DNA of 64,000 bases, from contig NZ_QQAV01000006.1 in NCBI RefSeq assembly GCF_003350475.1, positions 248,001 to 312,000 on the forward strand, written 5' to 3'. Shown here one piece after another: positions 1-7,123 of the stretch. The stretch comes from Pseudacidovorax intermedius. GTDB taxonomy: Bacteria; Pseudomonadota; Gammaproteobacteria; Burkholderiales; Burkholderiaceae_C. The translations under genes and the position numbers were made by a program. The notes below the pieces were generated by a model. The model made no database searches, was not told the origin of the DNA, and was given only the letters and a program-made list of their open reading frames with translations. Position 1 is the first letter of the stretch. The number at the start of each line of letters is the position of its first letter.

Positions 1-1428
1 CGCGACGCCGAAGCGCTGTTCCAGGAAGCGCAGCACCGAGGTGTGGTCGAAGACCTGCGAGTTGACCCAGCCGCCGCGGCTCCAGGGCGAGATCACGTAC
101 ATGGGCACGCGCGGGCCGGGGCCGTACACGCGGCCGTCGGGCTTGGGCTGGCCGGTGCTGCCGTCGGGCGCGGCATGGGTGAAGTACTCGGCGGCGAGCG
201 CCGAGTCGGGCAGCGTGGTCTTGCCGGCGTAGCTGCCGTCGCCATTGGGCGAGGGCGCCGACGGCGAGGGCACATGGTCGAAGTAGCCGTCGTTCTCGTC
301 GAAGTTCACCAGCAGCACCGTCTTGCTCCAGACCTCGGGCACGGCGGTGAGCGCGTCCAGGATCTCCTGGATGAACCAGGCGCCCTGCACCGGGCTCGAC
401 GGGCCGGGGTGCTCGCAGTAGATGGAGGGCGCGTTGATCCACGAGACCTGCGGCAGCCGGCCCTCGCGCACGTCGCGGCGGAAGGCGTCGAGGTAGTCCT
501 CGGGCTTGCTGCCCGGCAGCGTGTTGGCGATGCCCTTGTAGAGCGGGTTGCCGGCGTTGTCGGTGGCCGGGTCGTAGGCGCGGTAGGGCGTGGCCTGGCC
601 GCTGTTGGAGTAGGGCTGGTTGGGCGCGCCGCCGCTGCTCACGGGGTAGGGCGAGGCCAGGTTGGCCCGGCGGAACTGGCGGAAGGCGCCCAGCATGTTG
701 TCGCCCCATTCGTCGGGCATGTTCTGGTACGAGATCCAGCTGACCTTGGCATCCTCCAGCCGCTCGGCATAGGTCTTCCAGGTGTAGCCGGTGGTGACGG
801 CCGAAGCCCGGCCGTCGAGCCAGTCCCACTCGTTGCGCACGAAGGCCACGTTCTGGGCCGTCGGGCCGTTGGTGCCGGTGAGGTGGAAGGAGCGGTTGGC
901 GTCCGTGCCCGTGTGCATCGCGCAGTGGTAGGCGTCGCACAGCGTGAAGGCGTTGGCCAGCGCGAACTGGAAGGGCACCTCGGCTTCCTGGTGGTAGCCC
1001 ATGGCCTTGGTGGTCTTGTAGCGCGGCCATTGCGCCAGGCGGCCGTTGTCCCAGGCCTTCTGGCTGTCGTCCCAGTCGTGGGGCGTGCCGCCGTCGCGCT
1101 GGGCGTTGCCCTTGCTGCTGTCCAGGTGGAAGGGCAGGATGACCTTGCCGTTGCCGTCGCTCTGCTGCCAGACGTTGAGGCCGCCGGGCAGCGGCACGGT
1201 GAAGCGGTCGCCAAAGCCGCGCACGCCCGGCAGCGTGCCGAAGTAGTGGTCGAAGGAGCGGTTCTCCTGCATCAGGATGACCACGTGCTCGACGTCCTTG
1301 ATGGTGCCGGTGACGTTGTTGGCCGGAATGGCCAGCGCACGGCGGATGCTGGGCGGAAAGGCGGCCAGGGCGGCGGCAGCACCGGCCGTGGTGGCCGAGG
1401 CGCGCAGGAAGTTGCGGCGGGTGTTCAT
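1..1428 (-). CDS. Secreted phospholipase C, phosphocholine-specific type (3' end outside window)
   Basis: Hydrolyses phospholipid head groups outside the cytoplasm; typically used for phosphate or choline scavenging. The protein starts with a twin-arginine signal (RRNFLRAS at residues 4-11, then an Ala-rich stretch), so Tat export is expected. The acid-phosphatase/PLC family signature VVILMQENRSFDHYFGTLPG lies at about residues 52-71, and the later motif DENDGYFDHVPSPSAPSP fits the second conserved block. 476 codons are visible and the reading frame runs off the left edge, so the C-terminal beta domains typical of this family (usual length about 700 residues) are not seen. It lies 13 bp downstream of a lipoprotein phosphodiesterase gene in the same direction, so the two are probably co-transcribed. 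Family assignment is secure; the exact substrate (phosphatidylcholine or sphingomyelin) is inferred. Confidence 0.9.
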   Translation of the reverse strand, partial: MNTRRNFLRASATTAGAAAALAAFPPSIRRALAIPANNVTGTIKDVEHVVILMQENRSFDHYFGTLPGVRGFGDRFTVPLPGGLNVWQQSDGNGKVILPFHLDSSKGNAQRDGGTPHDWDDSQKAWDNGRLAQWPRYKTTKAMGYHQEAEVPFQFALANAFTLCDAYHCAMHTGTDANRSFHLTGTNGPTAQNVAFVRNEWDWLDGRASAVTTGYTWKTYAERLEDAKVSWISYQNMPDEWGDNMLGAFRQFRRANLASPYPVSSGGAPNQPYSNSGQATPYRAYDPATDNAGNPLYKGIANTLPGSKPEDYLDAFRRDVREGRLPQVSWINAPSIYCEHPGPSSPVQGAWFIQEILDALTAVPEVWSKTVLLVNFDENDGYFDHVPSPSAPSPNGDGSYAGKTTLPDSALAAEYFTHAAPDGSTGQPKPDGRVYGPGPRVPMYVISPWSRGGWVNSQVFDHTSVLRFLEQRFGVA

Positions 1429-1441
1429 GAGGGCGGCTCCT

Positions 1442-3565
1442 TCAGCGCGGCAGGGTGGACAGCGGCTGCGCCGCCTTGAACATGCTGGCGATCTCGTCGG
1501 CCGTGAGGGCCCGGCGCCAGATGGCGAAGTCGTCGAAGTCCATGGCGCCGCGGGGCGAGCTGGTCTCGCGCTGGTAGTACAGGCCGGTGCCGTCCTCGTT
1601 GAGGCCGATGCCGTTCTTGAGGCCGCCGAGCTGGGCGACCAGGGTGCTGGTGAGCGTGGCGCTGCCGGTCTGCGTGCCCAGGGCCGGGTCGAGCACGTAG
1701 CCGGTCATCCTGAGGTTGGCCTTGTCGATGACCACCGCCACGTAGGCCCATTGGCCGGCGCTGAGCTTGTAGCCATTGCTGTCGGCGCGGCTGCCGCCGG
1801 CACCGACGTTGAAGCGGATCTCGCAGCCGCCGAACAGACCGATGGCCAGGCCCGCGTTGGCGCCGGTGGTGTAGTTCTTGTTGCCGATCACCGTGCCGCC
1901 GTTGCTCACGCCCTGGCTGCAGCTGGCGTCGGTGCGCAGCCAGAAGCCGAGGGTGTAGGCCGTCACGCTGTTGTCGGTGGCCACGTCGGTGCCCTGCAGC
2001 AGGCGGTAGCCCGACATGCCGCTGGCGTTCTTGATGGTGCTGTCCACGCGCAGGGCCTTGCCCTTGTACGGCGCGACGAAGGGGTCGTCGCTCACCAGCG
2101 TGCCGGCAGCGGCGTCCGAGGCCCAGGGCGCCATCGTCGAGGCGCCGATCGCATCGGTGGGGGGCAGCGCATTGAGCGGGTAGTACGCGGCCAGGCCCTG
2201 CACCAGCGTGGTCGCGAGAAGCGCGGGCTTGACGTAGGCGATCTGCGCCTGCACGCCGGTGGCCGAGTCGCCGGCCACCACGGTGTAGCGGTAGGCATAG
2301 AGGCCGTCCGCGGCGGCCTGGATGTTGTCCGTGTAGCGGGTGCTGGCGGCGGGCAGGGTGGCGATCAGCGTGCCGTCGCGGTACACCTTCACCGGCACCT
2401 GCGTGTTGCCGGCCATCGTCCAGCCGAGCACCAGGCTGGCCTTGTCGGCCCCGGCCACGGCGCGCAGCTGGCGCACGGCGGTGCCGGCCTGCAGCGCGAT
2501 GCCGTCGTAGCCGCGCTGCTCCAGTGCGGGCAGCATGCCCAGGTGCTGCAGCACGGTGGGCGCGAGGTCGGTGGCCGCCGCGGCCTGCAGCAGGGTGGCG
2601 ATGTCGGCCGGCGGCGCATCGTTCACGGCCGGCAGCGAGGGCAGGGCCTTGTTGCTGGCGACGAAGCTGATCTTGTCGTCCAGCGACTGGCTGCCGGTGG
2701 TGCTGCCGAAGGCATCCAGGCCATGGTCGGCGGTCAGCAGCACGAGCCAGTCTTCCTTCGGGTCGTTGGCCTGGCGGCGGGCGATGGTGTCCAGCAGCTG
2801 CTGCACGGCGGCCGCCGTGGCGGTGACGCTGGCGCGGTAGCCGGCGCTGCCCAGGCCGTCGGTGGCGGCGCGGGCGGGCGCGCCGTACTCGGCCACCGTG
2901 AGGTCGATGCCGGCCTCGATGAGCTGGCGCGTGCGGGTGGTGACGCAGCCGTCATCGCCGTTGCAGTCCACGCGCCGGTCGATGGCGGCCGCCACGGCGG
3001 GGTCGGCGCTCAGGCTGGCGGCGACCGTGCTGCTGGTGACCACGCCGCTCTGCAGGGCGAAGGGCTGCGTGCGCTGGCGCAGCTGGGCCAGCAGCGTGGG
3101 CGTACGCGCGGTGTCGATGCGCTGGTCGGCGCTGTCGAAAGCGACGCCGTGACGCGCCCAGGTGCCGGTCAGCAGCGTGGCGAAGGCCGGGCCGGTGGTG
3201 GTGGGCTGGGCGCTGGGTGTGCCAGCGATGCCGCCCGTCCATGCGGGCGCGGCGCGCAGGCTGGTCAGCGCACCGGCCGCCTGCGCCTGGCGCAGTGCGG
3301 CGTAGGTCATGCCGTCGATCTGCACCAGCAGCACCTTCGGGCCGCTGCGGCCGGCATTGGTGCCGGGCGTGGCGGGCGGCGTGCTGCTGCCCGTGGTGGG
3401 CGGTGGGGTGGTGGTGCTGCTGCTGCCGGCAGCGGCGGCGATCAGGCCGATGTTGCTGCTGCCGCCACCCCCGCCGCAGGCGGCGAGCGAGAGGGCGGTG
3501 GCCAGGCCCAGGAGGCTCGCCTTCCAGGCGGGCGCGGGTCGACAGGACAGGTGCGTGCGTGGCAT
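1442..3565 (-). CDS. Alkaline-phosphatase-superfamily lipoprotein phosphodiesterase with C-terminal LamG-like domain
   Basis: Predicted surface or periplasmic lipoprotein: the N-terminus has a hydrophobic stretch ending in LAAC followed by five glycines, a lipobox with Cys near residue 31. The next segment (VLLVQIDGMTYAALRQA, then TTTGPAFATLLTG) is the nucleophile/metal region of the type I phosphodiesterase/nucleotide pyrophosphatase fold, and LLTADHGLDAFGS carries the second metal site. After about residue 370 come an FN3-like strand-rich segment and a concanavalin A/LamG-like module reaching the C-terminus, an unusual appendage that may bind glycans or polymers. I chose the ATG at 3565 because the lipoprotein signal begins there; an in-frame ATG at 3610 would place arginines and acidic residues ahead of it. 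It precedes the phospholipase C gene by 13 bp. Likely role: phosphoester hydrolysis at the cell surface. Substrate unknown. Confidence 0.8.
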   Translation of the reverse strand: MPRTHLSCRPAPAWKASLLGLATALSLAACGGGGGSSNIGLIAAAAGSSSTTTPPPTTGSSTPPATPGTNAGRSGPKVLLVQIDGMTYAALRQAQAAGALTSLRAAPAWTGGIAGTPSAQPTTTGPAFATLLTGTWARHGVAFDSADQRIDTARTPTLLAQLRQRTQPFALQSGVVTSSTVAASLSADPAVAAAIDRRVDCNGDDGCVTTRTRQLIEAGIDLTVAEYGAPARAATDGLGSAGYRASVTATAAAVQQLLDTIARRQANDPKEDWLVLLTADHGLDAFGSTTGSQSLDDKISFVASNKALPSLPAVNDAPPADIATLLQAAAATDLAPTVLQHLGMLPALEQRGYDGIALQAGTAVRQLRAVAGADKASLVLGWTMAGNTQVPVKVYRDGTLIATLPAASTRYTDNIQAAADGLYAYRYTVVAGDSATGVQAQIAYVKPALLATTLVQGLAAYYPLNALPPTDAIGASTMAPWASDAAAGTLVSDDPFVAPYKGKALRVDSTIKNASGMSGYRLLQGTDVATDNSVTAYTLGFWLRTDASCSQGVSNGGTVIGNKNYTTGANAGLAIGLFGGCEIRFNVGAGGSRADSNGYKLSAGQWAYVAVVIDKANLRMTGYVLDPALGTQTGSATLTSTLVAQLGGLKNGIGLNEDGTGLYYQRETSSPRGAMDFDDFAIWRRALTADEIASMFKAAQPLSTLPR

Positions 3566-3765
3566 GCCGGTTCTTTCTTCGAACGGTCGAATGGACGCGC
3601 GGCCGTCCAAGGCCGGCGCGTGTGTTTTCCCCCATCTGCCGTGGCCTGCCTCATGCCTGCGGAAGCAGGAGGTAATTCACAACAAATGACTCAAATGCAC
3701 AATTTGCCAACAGTCCGTGTCAGTGCCGTGAATTGAGGCCCAGTCTCCGTTGCGATCTCCGCAGC

Positions 3766-3826
3766 CCGTTCGGGCTGAGCCCGTCGAAGCCGGGGCACGG
3801 CGCTTCGACAGGCTCAGCGCGAACGG
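3766..3826. repeat. REP-like inverted repeat
   Basis: Two 25-bp arms (3766-3790 and 3802-3826) are near-perfect inverted copies with two mismatches, separated by 11 bp. The arms carry the GCTGAGCC/TCGAAGC words of the dispersed 'TTCG...GCTGAGCCTGTCGAAG' palindromes common between genes in beta- and gammaproteobacteria. A further half copy (GCTCAGCGCGAACGG) lies at 3861-3875. The repeat sits in the 467-bp gap (3566-4032) between the divergent phosphodiesterase and DeoR genes; apart from the repeat I see no gene there. Confidence 0.75.
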
Positions 3827-4032
3827 AGGAAGGAAGCGCAGCGCCGACGGTGGGAAGGAAGCTCAGCGCGAACGGCTTCAACTGGCACCGTCGCAGGCCA
3901 TGCCCGCCGGCTCGCACAGGGCCGGTTCAGGTGCACGCCGCTACGATGCCGGCGCGGCCTCCCGCCGTGCCGGCCGCGACGGCGCTGGCGCCGTGCGGCA
4001 CCCGCTTCCCCGATCCTTCTGCTGCGACCTTC

Positions 4033-4809
4033 ATGCTTCAACAAGCGCGCATCCACCGAATCCGCACCCTGCTCGGCACCCAGGGCGCCGTGAGCACCGA
4101 CCGCCTGGTGCAGGAGCTGGGCGTGTCGCGCGAGACGGTGCGGCGCGACCTGCAGACGCTGGAGGCCGAAGGCGCGCTGCGCCGTGTGCATGGCGGCGGC
4201 GTGGGGGTGGAAGAGGCCGGCCGCGAGGCGCCGCTGGCCGTGCGCCAGGCCACGCGGGCACGGGAGAAGAAGGCCATCGCCCGGGCCGCCGTCCGCCTGC
4301 TGCGGCCGGGTCAGACGCTGCTGGTCGATGCCGGCACCACCACCGCGCTGCTGGCGCAGGAGCTGGCCGGCCTGAGCGGCCTGACCATCGTGACCAATGG
4401 GCTGGAAGTGGCGCGGCACCTCACGCGCGACGAAAAGAGCCGCCGCGCCAACGAGGTGATCCTGCTGGGCGGCCAGCTGTTGACCGAGGTGCCCGCCACC
4501 TGCGGCGCACAGACGGTGGCGGAGATCCAGCGTTACCGTGCCGATGTGACGCTGCTATCGCCCGTCGGCATCTGCGCCGAGCATGGCGCCAGCAGCTTCG
4601 AGCGGCCCGAGGCCGAGGTGGCGCGTGCCATGGTGGCGGCCGCGCGCCGCTGCATCGTGCTGGCCGACCACAGCAAGATCGGCCAGCGCAGCCGCATCGC
4701 CTATGCGCCGATCGGCAGCGTGCACACGCTGGTCACCGATGCACGTGCGCGACAGCGCGCGGGCATGGCCGCGCTGATGGCGTCGAGCTGCGAGGTGGTG
4801 TTCGCCTGA
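4033..4809 (+). CDS. DeoR/GlpR-family transcriptional regulator
   Basis: DNA-binding regulator of sugar or polyol metabolism by family. Residues 1-60 form the DeoR winged helix (IRTLLGTQGAVSTDRLVQEL, then GVSRETVRRDLQTLEAEG and the following RRVHGGG). The remaining residues are the DeoRC effector domain, with the VDAGTTTALLAQEL sugar-phosphate loop at about residues 97-110 and LADHSKIG near residue 213. At 258 residues it has the usual family length. The ATG at 4033 matches the family start; the upstream frame is open to 3733 but is Pro/Ala-rich and overlaps the repeat region, so it is not believed. No Shine-Dalgarno is obvious. No sugar operon adjoins it, so its target cannot be read from context. 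Confidence 0.9.
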   Translation: MLQQARIHRIRTLLGTQGAVSTDRLVQELGVSRETVRRDLQTLEAEGALRRVHGGGVGVEEAGREAPLAVRQATRAREKKAIARAAVRLLRPGQTLLVDAGTTTALLAQELAGLSGLTIVTNGLEVARHLTRDEKSRRANEVILLGGQLLTEVPATCGAQTVAEIQRYRADVTLLSPVGICAEHGASSFERPEAEVARAMVAAARRCIVLADHSKIGQRSRIAYAPIGSVHTLVTDARARQRAGMAALMASSCEVVFA

Positions 4810-4873
4810 ACCCGGCAAGAGCTACTGGCGCCAAGGTCCGTCTTCCACGGCGCTTCAGGCGAGACGTCCGGAT

Positions 4874-5308
4874 TCAGACCGGCCGCGGCTGACGGCGCCA
4901 GCCGCCTTCCAGCAAAGAGAACAAGGCCATGCCCGCCACCATCGCCGCCACGAAGAGCCAGGCTTCGCGGTAGCCCGCGGCGGCGCTCACCAGCGCTGGC
5001 CCGGGACAGAAGCCCGCCAGGCCCCAGCCAGCGCCGAAGACGAGACTGCCCAGCACCAGCCGGCGGTCGATGTGCGTGGCCTTGGGCAGTTGCATGGCCG
5101 CGCCCAGCAGGCCATGGCTGCGTCGGCGCGCCAGTGCGAAGGCGGGCGCCGCCACGGCGATGGCGCCCCCCATCACGAAGGCGAGCGACGGGTCCCAGGT
5201 GCCGGCCAGGTCCAGGAAGCCCAGCACCTTGGCCGGGTCGGCCATGCCGGAGAGCAGCAGGCCGAGGCCGAAGACGAGGCCGGAGAGAAAGGCGGTCAAT
5301 GCAGGCAT
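4874..5308 (-). CDS. YeeE/YedE-family membrane protein (second half)
   Basis: Small integral membrane protein (144 residues, about four hydrophobic segments) of the YeeE/YedE (sulfur-compound transport) superfamily. The motifs [20 protein letters not shown] at about residues 84-103 and [18 protein letters not shown] at about 20-37 are the paired signatures of this family, including the Cys of the GFCPG loop. It is encoded just behind a sister gene (7 bp gap) of equal length; together they correspond to one full-length two-repeat transporter. With the ArsR repressor and persulfide dioxygenase genes next door, it probably moves thiosulfate or another sulfur species. The substrate is inferred from context, not from sequence. 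Confidence 0.85.
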   Translation of the reverse strand: MPALTAFLSGLVFGLGLLLSGMADPAKVLGFLDLAGTWDPSLAFVMGGAIAVAAPAFALARRRSHGLLGAAMQLPKATHIDRRLVLGSLVFGAGWGLAGFCPGPALVSAAAGYREAWLFVAAMVAGMALFSLLEGGWRRQPRPV

Positions 5309-5315
5309 GGCGGGT

Positions 5316-5750
5316 TCATCCGATCAGGTGGCGAAGAAGGAAGACCGTGGCGAAGCCAGCGGCCATGAAGGCGAGCGTGGCGGCCAGCGAGCGCACCGAG
5401 CCGCGCGAGAGCCCGCACACGCCATGGCCGCTGGTGCAGCCGCTCGCGTAGCGCGTGCCGATGCCCACCAGCAGGCCTGCCACGATCAGCAGGCCGGAGC
5501 TGGCCGCGATGTGCGCGGCCGGCAGGGCGCCGCCGATCTGCCACACCATCGGCGCGGCCAGCAGCCCGACGAGGAAGGCCAGCCGCCAGGGCCGCTCGCC
5601 CGCGGGGCTGCGGCCGACCAGCGTGCCCAGGATGCCGCTGATGCCGGCGATGCGGCCGTTGGCCAGCACCAGCAGTGCAGCGGAGAGGCCGATGAGGGCG
5701 CCGCCGGCGAGCGAGCGCCAGGGCGTGAAGTGGAGCCAGTCGAGGGTCAT
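5316..5750 (-). CDS. YeeE/YedE-family membrane protein (first half)
   Basis: Partner of the downstream 144-residue YeeE/YedE protein. It begins [20 protein letters not shown] and carries the repeat signature [20 protein letters not shown] at about residues 84-103, including the Cys residues of the [11 protein letters not shown] loop that in YeeE-type transporters lie in the substrate path. About four transmembrane segments are predicted by eye. It lies 33 bp after the ArsR-type regulator gene, in the same direction, giving an operon arsR-yeeE-yeeE on the minus strand. Such pairs commonly accompany BigR/persulfide dioxygenase loci in proteobacteria. Confidence 0.87.
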   Translation of the reverse strand: MTLDWLHFTPWRSLAGGALIGLSAALLVLANGRIAGISGILGTLVGRSPAGERPWRLAFLVGLLAAPMVWQIGGALPAAHIAASSGLLIVAGLLVGIGTRYASGCTSGHGVCGLSRGSVRSLAATLAFMAAGFATVFLLRHLIG

Positions 5751-5783
5751 GGGAAGGTTCCTGGATCAGAAGGGAAAAGGGCT

Positions 5784-6143
5784 TCACTGCGGCGCACAGA
5801 AGCTGGCATGCAGGGCCTGCATCAGCCGCAGCACCTCGGTGCTGGCCAGTGCGTAGTAGATGAACTTGCCCTCGCGCCGCGTCTGCACCAGGCCTTCCTC
5901 TCGCAGCACGCCCAGCTGCTGCGAAAGGCTGGGCTGCACGATGCCGGTGGCGGCCTGCAGCTCGCCGACGTTGCGCTCGCCTTCGGCCAGCATGCACAGC
6001 AGCAGCAGCCGGTCTTCGTTGGCCATGGCCTTGAGCAGGGCACAGGCGCGCCCGGCAGAGGCGCGCAACTGGGCCAGTGCCTCGGGGCCGGGCATGGCGT
6101 CGTGATGCAGATCGGTGGAGGAGGACGTGGTGGCGGCGGGCAT
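5784..6143 (-). CDS. ArsR-family repressor, BigR/SqrR-like
   Basis: 119-residue winged-helix repressor. The ArsR fold spans about residues 25-110: ALLKAMANEDRLLLLCMLAE, GERNVGELQAATGIVQPSLS (recognition helix), QQLGVLREEGLVQTRREGKF, then IYYALAS. One Cys sits in the LLLCMLAEGE helix and another at the C-terminal SFCAPQ. BigR/SqrR repressors sense persulfides through two Cys residues, so this pair could serve that role, although the spacing should be checked by alignment. I chose the ATG at 6143; an in-frame start at 6227 would translate the palindromic operator. It is divergent from the persulfide dioxygenase gene and shares with it a 43-bp palindromic region. It likely represses both arms until sulfide or persulfide is present. 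Confidence 0.88.
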   Translation of the reverse strand: MPAATTSSSTDLHHDAMPGPEALAQLRASAGRACALLKAMANEDRLLLLCMLAEGERNVGELQAATGIVQPSLSQQLGVLREEGLVQTRREGKFIYYALASTEVLRLMQALHASFCAPQ

Positions 6144-6146
6144 GTC

Positions 6147-6189
6147 CAACAGTTTATTGAAAAACAAACTATCTTTCAATAAACTGTTG
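6147..6189. promoter_or_regulatory. Perfect 16-bp inverted repeat, candidate ArsR/BigR operator
   Basis: Arms 6147-6162 (CAACAGTTTATTGAAA) and 6174-6189 are exact reverse complements around an 11-bp A+T-rich spacer. The element abuts the ATG of the ArsR gene at 6143 and ends 40 bp before the persulfide dioxygenase ATG. It is the only long A+T-rich tract nearby. By position it would let one repressor close both divergent promoters. Confidence 0.8.
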
Positions 6190-6229
6190 TCCAGTCCTTT
6201 CCGCATCCCGTGCTTTCCAGGAGCCACCG

Positions 6230-7123
6230 ATGACCGACCAGCCTGTCTCCGCCCGCGTCCAGCCCTTCTTCGACCCGGCCACCTTCACCATCAGCTACGT
6301 GCTCTTCGAGCGCGAGGGTGGGGCCTGTGCCATCGTCGATTCGGTGCTGGACTACGACCCCAAGTCCGGCCGCACGGCCACGTATTCGGCCGACCGCCTG
6401 ATCGACTTCGTGCGTGCGCACGACCTCTCGGTGCAGTGGCTGCTGGAGACGCATGCGCATGCCGATCACCTCTCGGCCGCGCCCTATCTGCAGAGGGCGC
6501 TGGGCGGCACCATCGCCATCGGCTCGGCCATTCGTACGGTGCAGGGCGTGTTCAAGAAGGTGTTCAACCTGGAGCCGGGTTTCGCGCTCGACGGCTCGCA
6601 GTTCGGCCACCTGTTCGAGCCCGACGAGCTCTTCCACGTCGGTGCGTTGCGGCTGCGCGCCATGCATGTGCCCGGTCACACGCCGGCCGACATGGCCTAT
6701 GTGCTGGAGGACGAAGCCGGCACCGCGCAGCTCGCCTTCGTGGGCGACACGCTCTTCATGCCCGACGTGGGCAGCGCGCGCTGCGACTTCCCCGGCGGCG
6801 ATGCGCACCAGCTCTACCGCTCGGTGGAACGCCTGCTGGCGCTGCCGCCGGCCACGCGCCTCTTCATGTGCCACGACTACCCGCCCGAGGGCCGCGCGCC
6901 GGCCTGGGAGACCACGGTGGCCGAGCAGCGCCGCGCCAACATCCACCTGCACGCGGGCGTGGACGAGGCCGGCTTCGTCGCCATGCGGCAGGCGCGCGAC
7001 GCCACGCTGGCCATGCCGGTGCTGATCCTGCCGGCCATCCAGGTCAACATCCGTGCCGGGGCGCTGCCGCCGGCCGAGGCCAACGGCGTGCGCTACCTCA
7101 AGATTCCGGTGGACGTGCTGTAG
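6230..7123 (+). CDS. Persulfide dioxygenase (ETHE1/Blh-type metallo-beta-lactamase-fold enzyme)
   Basis: Oxidises glutathione persulfide to sulfite in sulfide detoxification. The 297-residue protein has the MBL motif ETHAHADH (H75, H77, D79, H80), the second His in VPGHTPADM (H150) and FVGDTLFMPDVGSARCDFPG, which supplies D173 and the D-x-G-x-x-R-x-D-F signature of ETHE1-like enzymes; a further His is H215 in MCHDYPPEG. These single-iron ligands separate it from glyoxalase II, which keeps a two-metal site. Divergent from the ArsR/YeeE operon and probably induced by sulfide. Its stop overlaps the 3' end of the convergent RND gene by 26 bp. A partner rhodanese or sulfide:quinone oxidoreductase is not in this window. 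Confidence 0.9.
   Translation: MTDQPVSARVQPFFDPATFTISYVLFEREGGACAIVDSVLDYDPKSGRTATYSADRLIDFVRAHDLSVQWLLETHAHADHLSAAPYLQRALGGTIAIGSAIRTVQGVFKKVFNLEPGFALDGSQFGHLFEPDELFHVGALRLRAMHVPGHTPADMAYVLEDEAGTAQLAFVGDTLFMPDVGSARCDFPGGDAHQLYRSVERLLALPPATRLFMCHDYPPEGRAPAWETTVAEQRRANIHLHAGVDEAGFVAMRQARDATLAMPVLILPAIQVNIRAGALPPAEANGVRYLKIPVDVL

Noticed and set aside
43-1479. Long plus-strand ORF of 478 codons opposite the phospholipase gene
   Set aside because: Its translation is compositionally biased Val/Gly/Ala/Arg sequence with no domain, on the strand opposite a clear phospholipase C.
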